Shown here: positions 62,887 to 64,000 of the stretch, piece after piece
How the letters are laid out: every line of letters starts with the position of its first letter
Position numbering within the stretch: position 1 is the stretch's first letter
The notes under the pieces: generated by a model
What the model was told of the DNA's origin: nothing
Databases searched by the model: none
The model's input: only the letters and a program-made list of their open reading frames with translations
Position numbers and translations under genes: made by a program
Assembly (NCBI GenBank): GCA_965216645.1
Contig: CBDCGJ010000001.1
Coordinates: 62,001 to 126,000, forward strand
Source: CBDCGJ01 sp965216645
GTDB taxonomy: Bacteria > Pseudomonadota > Alphaproteobacteria > GCA-2731375
DNA: 64,000 bases
Direction of reading: 5' to 3'

Positions 62887-62905
62887 GGCGGCTATATTGG
62901 CCGCC
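62887..62905. terminator. bidirectional hairpin between DUF4411 and thiolase genes
   Basis: GGCGGC (62887-62892) and GCCGCC (62900-62905) form a stem with loop TATATTG. On the plus strand it is followed by CTGTTTTGTT; on the minus strand by GTTTCTTT. It lies between converging genes and can stop transcription from both sides. Confidence 0.5.
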
Positions 62906-62933
62906 GCCTGTTTTGTTATCTTGGGTACTCGGC

Positions 62934-64000
62934 TTACGCCACTTCGAACAGGCCCGCCGCGCCCATGCCGCCGCCGATGCACATGGTGGTGACGACGTTC
63001 TTGACGCCGCGGCGCTTGCCTTCGATGAGGGCGTGGCCGACCATGCGGGCGCCGCTCATGCCGTAGGGATGGCCGATTGAGATGGCGCCGCCATTGACGT
63101 TCAGGGTTTCATTCGGGATGCCGAGCTTGTCGCGGCTATACAGAACCTGGACGGCGAAGGCCTCGTTCAGCTCCCACAGATCGATGTCGTCCATGGTCAG
63201 GCCGGCCCGTTCCAACAGACGCGGGACGGCGTAGATCGGACCGATGCCCATCTCGTCCGGCTCCAGGCCCGCCAGCGCGAAACCGCGGAAATAACCGAGC
63301 GGCTCAATATTGCGCTTCTCCGCTTCCTTGGCGTTCATGACGATGCAGGCCGAGGCACCGTCGGAGAGCTGACTGGCATTGCCGGCGGTGATATGGCCCT
63401 CGGGCCCGGTGACGGGATCGAGGCCGGATAGGCCTTCCAAGGTGGTGCTGGGTCGGTTGCCCTCGTCCTGGGTCAGGGTGACCTCCTCCTCGCTGACCTC
63501 CCCGGTTTCCTTATTGGCGACCATTTTCACCGTGGTCATCGGCACGATCTCGTCGTCGAACTTGCCGGCCTGCTGCGCCGCCGCCGTGCGCATCTGGCTT
63601 TGCAAAGCGTATTCGTCCTGGTCTTCCCGGCTGACGCTATAGCGGTCGGCCACCGTCTGCGCGGTCTTCAGCATGGAATCGTAGAGCGACGGCTTGTTCT
63701 CCAGGATCCATTCGTTGGCCCGGCGGAAATTGTTGGCATGCTCGTTCTGCACCAGGGAGATGCTTTCGAGGCCGCCGGCGGCCATCACCGGCACTTGGTC
63801 GACGATCACCCGATGGGCCGCCATGGCGATGGTCTGCAGGCCCGAAGAGCAGAAGCGGTTGACGGTAACGCCGCCGACGCTGACGGGGAAGCCGGCGCGG
63901 ATCGCGCATTGACGGGCGATATTGGTGCCGGTGGCGCCTTCCGGGCCGCCGCAACCCATGATCACGTCCTCGACCTCGCCGGGCTCGACGCCGGCGCGCT
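62934..64000 (-). CDS. acetyl-CoA acetyltransferase (thiolase), 5' end outside the window
   Basis: A thiolase, at least 355 residues visible, whose start lies beyond base 64000 (the frame is still open through RAGVEPGEVEDV). Catalytic Cys in NRFCSSGLQTIA, His in SIGHPYGMSG and Cys in CIGGGMGAAG are present. It cleaves 3-ketoacyl-CoA or condenses acetyl-CoA. Only the first 40 or so residues are missing. The loop around residue 180 is typical of the degradative (FadA/FadI-like) type, and no fadB is within view. Confidence 0.92.
   Translation of the reverse strand, partial: RAGVEPGEVEDVIMGCGGPEGATGTNIARQCAIRAGFPVSVGGVTVNRFCSSGLQTIAMAAHRVIVDQVPVMAAGGLESISLVQNEHANNFRRANEWILENKPSLYDSMLKTAQTVADRYSVSREDQDEYALQSQMRTAAAQQAGKFDDEIVPMTTVKMVANKETGEVSEEEVTLTQDEGNRPSTTLEGLSGLDPVTGPEGHITAGNASQLSDGASACIVMNAKEAEKRNIEPLGYFRGFALAGLEPDEMGIGPIYAVPRLLERAGLTMDDIDLWELNEAFAVQVLYSRDKLGIPNETLNVNGGAISIGHPYGMSGARMVGHALIEGKRRGVKNVVTTMCIGGGMGAAGLFEVA

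Noticed and set aside
1..64000. tRNA, rRNA, CRISPR arrays, transposases or phage genes
   Set aside because: None was recognised when reading the intergenic gaps and translated frames; a covariance search for tRNAs could still change this.

Overview
The window comes from a GC-rich alphaproteobacterial chromosome, most likely a Rhodospirillales-type organism. Three things support this. The Fo ATP synthase genes run atpI-atpB-atpE-b'-b with no F1 genes beside them. The block mutY / DUF721 / DsbA-like / smc / atp has an alphaproteobacterial arrangement. A candidate SAM-II riboswitch sits ahead of a rhodanese-metZ pair. No rRNA, tRNA, CRISPR array, transposase or phage gene was recognised.

Layout. 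0-3 kb: a minus-strand three-gene operon (crotonase, RraA-type aldolase, DUF2478-DUF4213-DUF364 fusion). 3-5 kb: riboswitch, rhodanese and metZ. 5-8.6 kb: azlCD exporter, a divergent CGNR regulator with a PhyH dioxygenase, and a ureohydrolase with a signal peptide. 8.8-16.3 kb: Baeyer-Villiger monooxygenase facing a beta-lactamase-fold hydrolase, cupin, exported protein, SDR, DsrE and an acyl-CoA ligase. 16.3-23.8 kb: exported CARDB-like protein, asd, the HIT-GST-LysE operon, a molybdopterin oxidoreductase, mutY and DUF721. 23.9-31 kb: DsbA-like protein, smc (heavily frameshifted) and the Fo operon with a clear terminator. 31-45.6 kb: a catabolic block with an M20 peptidase, a TAXI-TRAP importer, USP, FAD oxidoreductase, M81 peptidase, amidase, flavin monooxygenase, a TPP enzyme and a TTC38-like protein. 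45.6-51.5 kb: AraC regulator, DUF6166, acyl-CoA ligase, an 8-Cys Fe-S protein and an acyl-CoA ligase with an extra N-terminal domain. 51.5-60.9 kb: methyltransferase, cyclase-TPR protein, ASCH protein, exported proteins, acyl-CoA dehydrogenase, cspA, a 52-residue basic ORF, a YghU-type GST, crotonase and VOC protein. 61-62.8 kb: an AT-richer cassette of an XRE-ImmA/IrrE protein and a DUF4411 PIN-like protein. 62.9-64 kb: a thiolase cut by the window edge.

Taken together, the genes point to a heterotroph rich in acyl-CoA ligases, crotonases, flavoproteins and amide/peptide hydrolases, fed by a TRAP importer. Six genes (smc, flavin monooxygenase, TPP enzyme, TTC38-like, AraC, methyltransferase) are interrupted by small frameshifts, several in or beside homopolymers. 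This fits uncorrected assembly indels better than biological decay, although the density inside smc is striking. Palindromic intergenic repeats (near 52, 14210, 19885, 31029, 32433 and 58998) are dispersed through the window.
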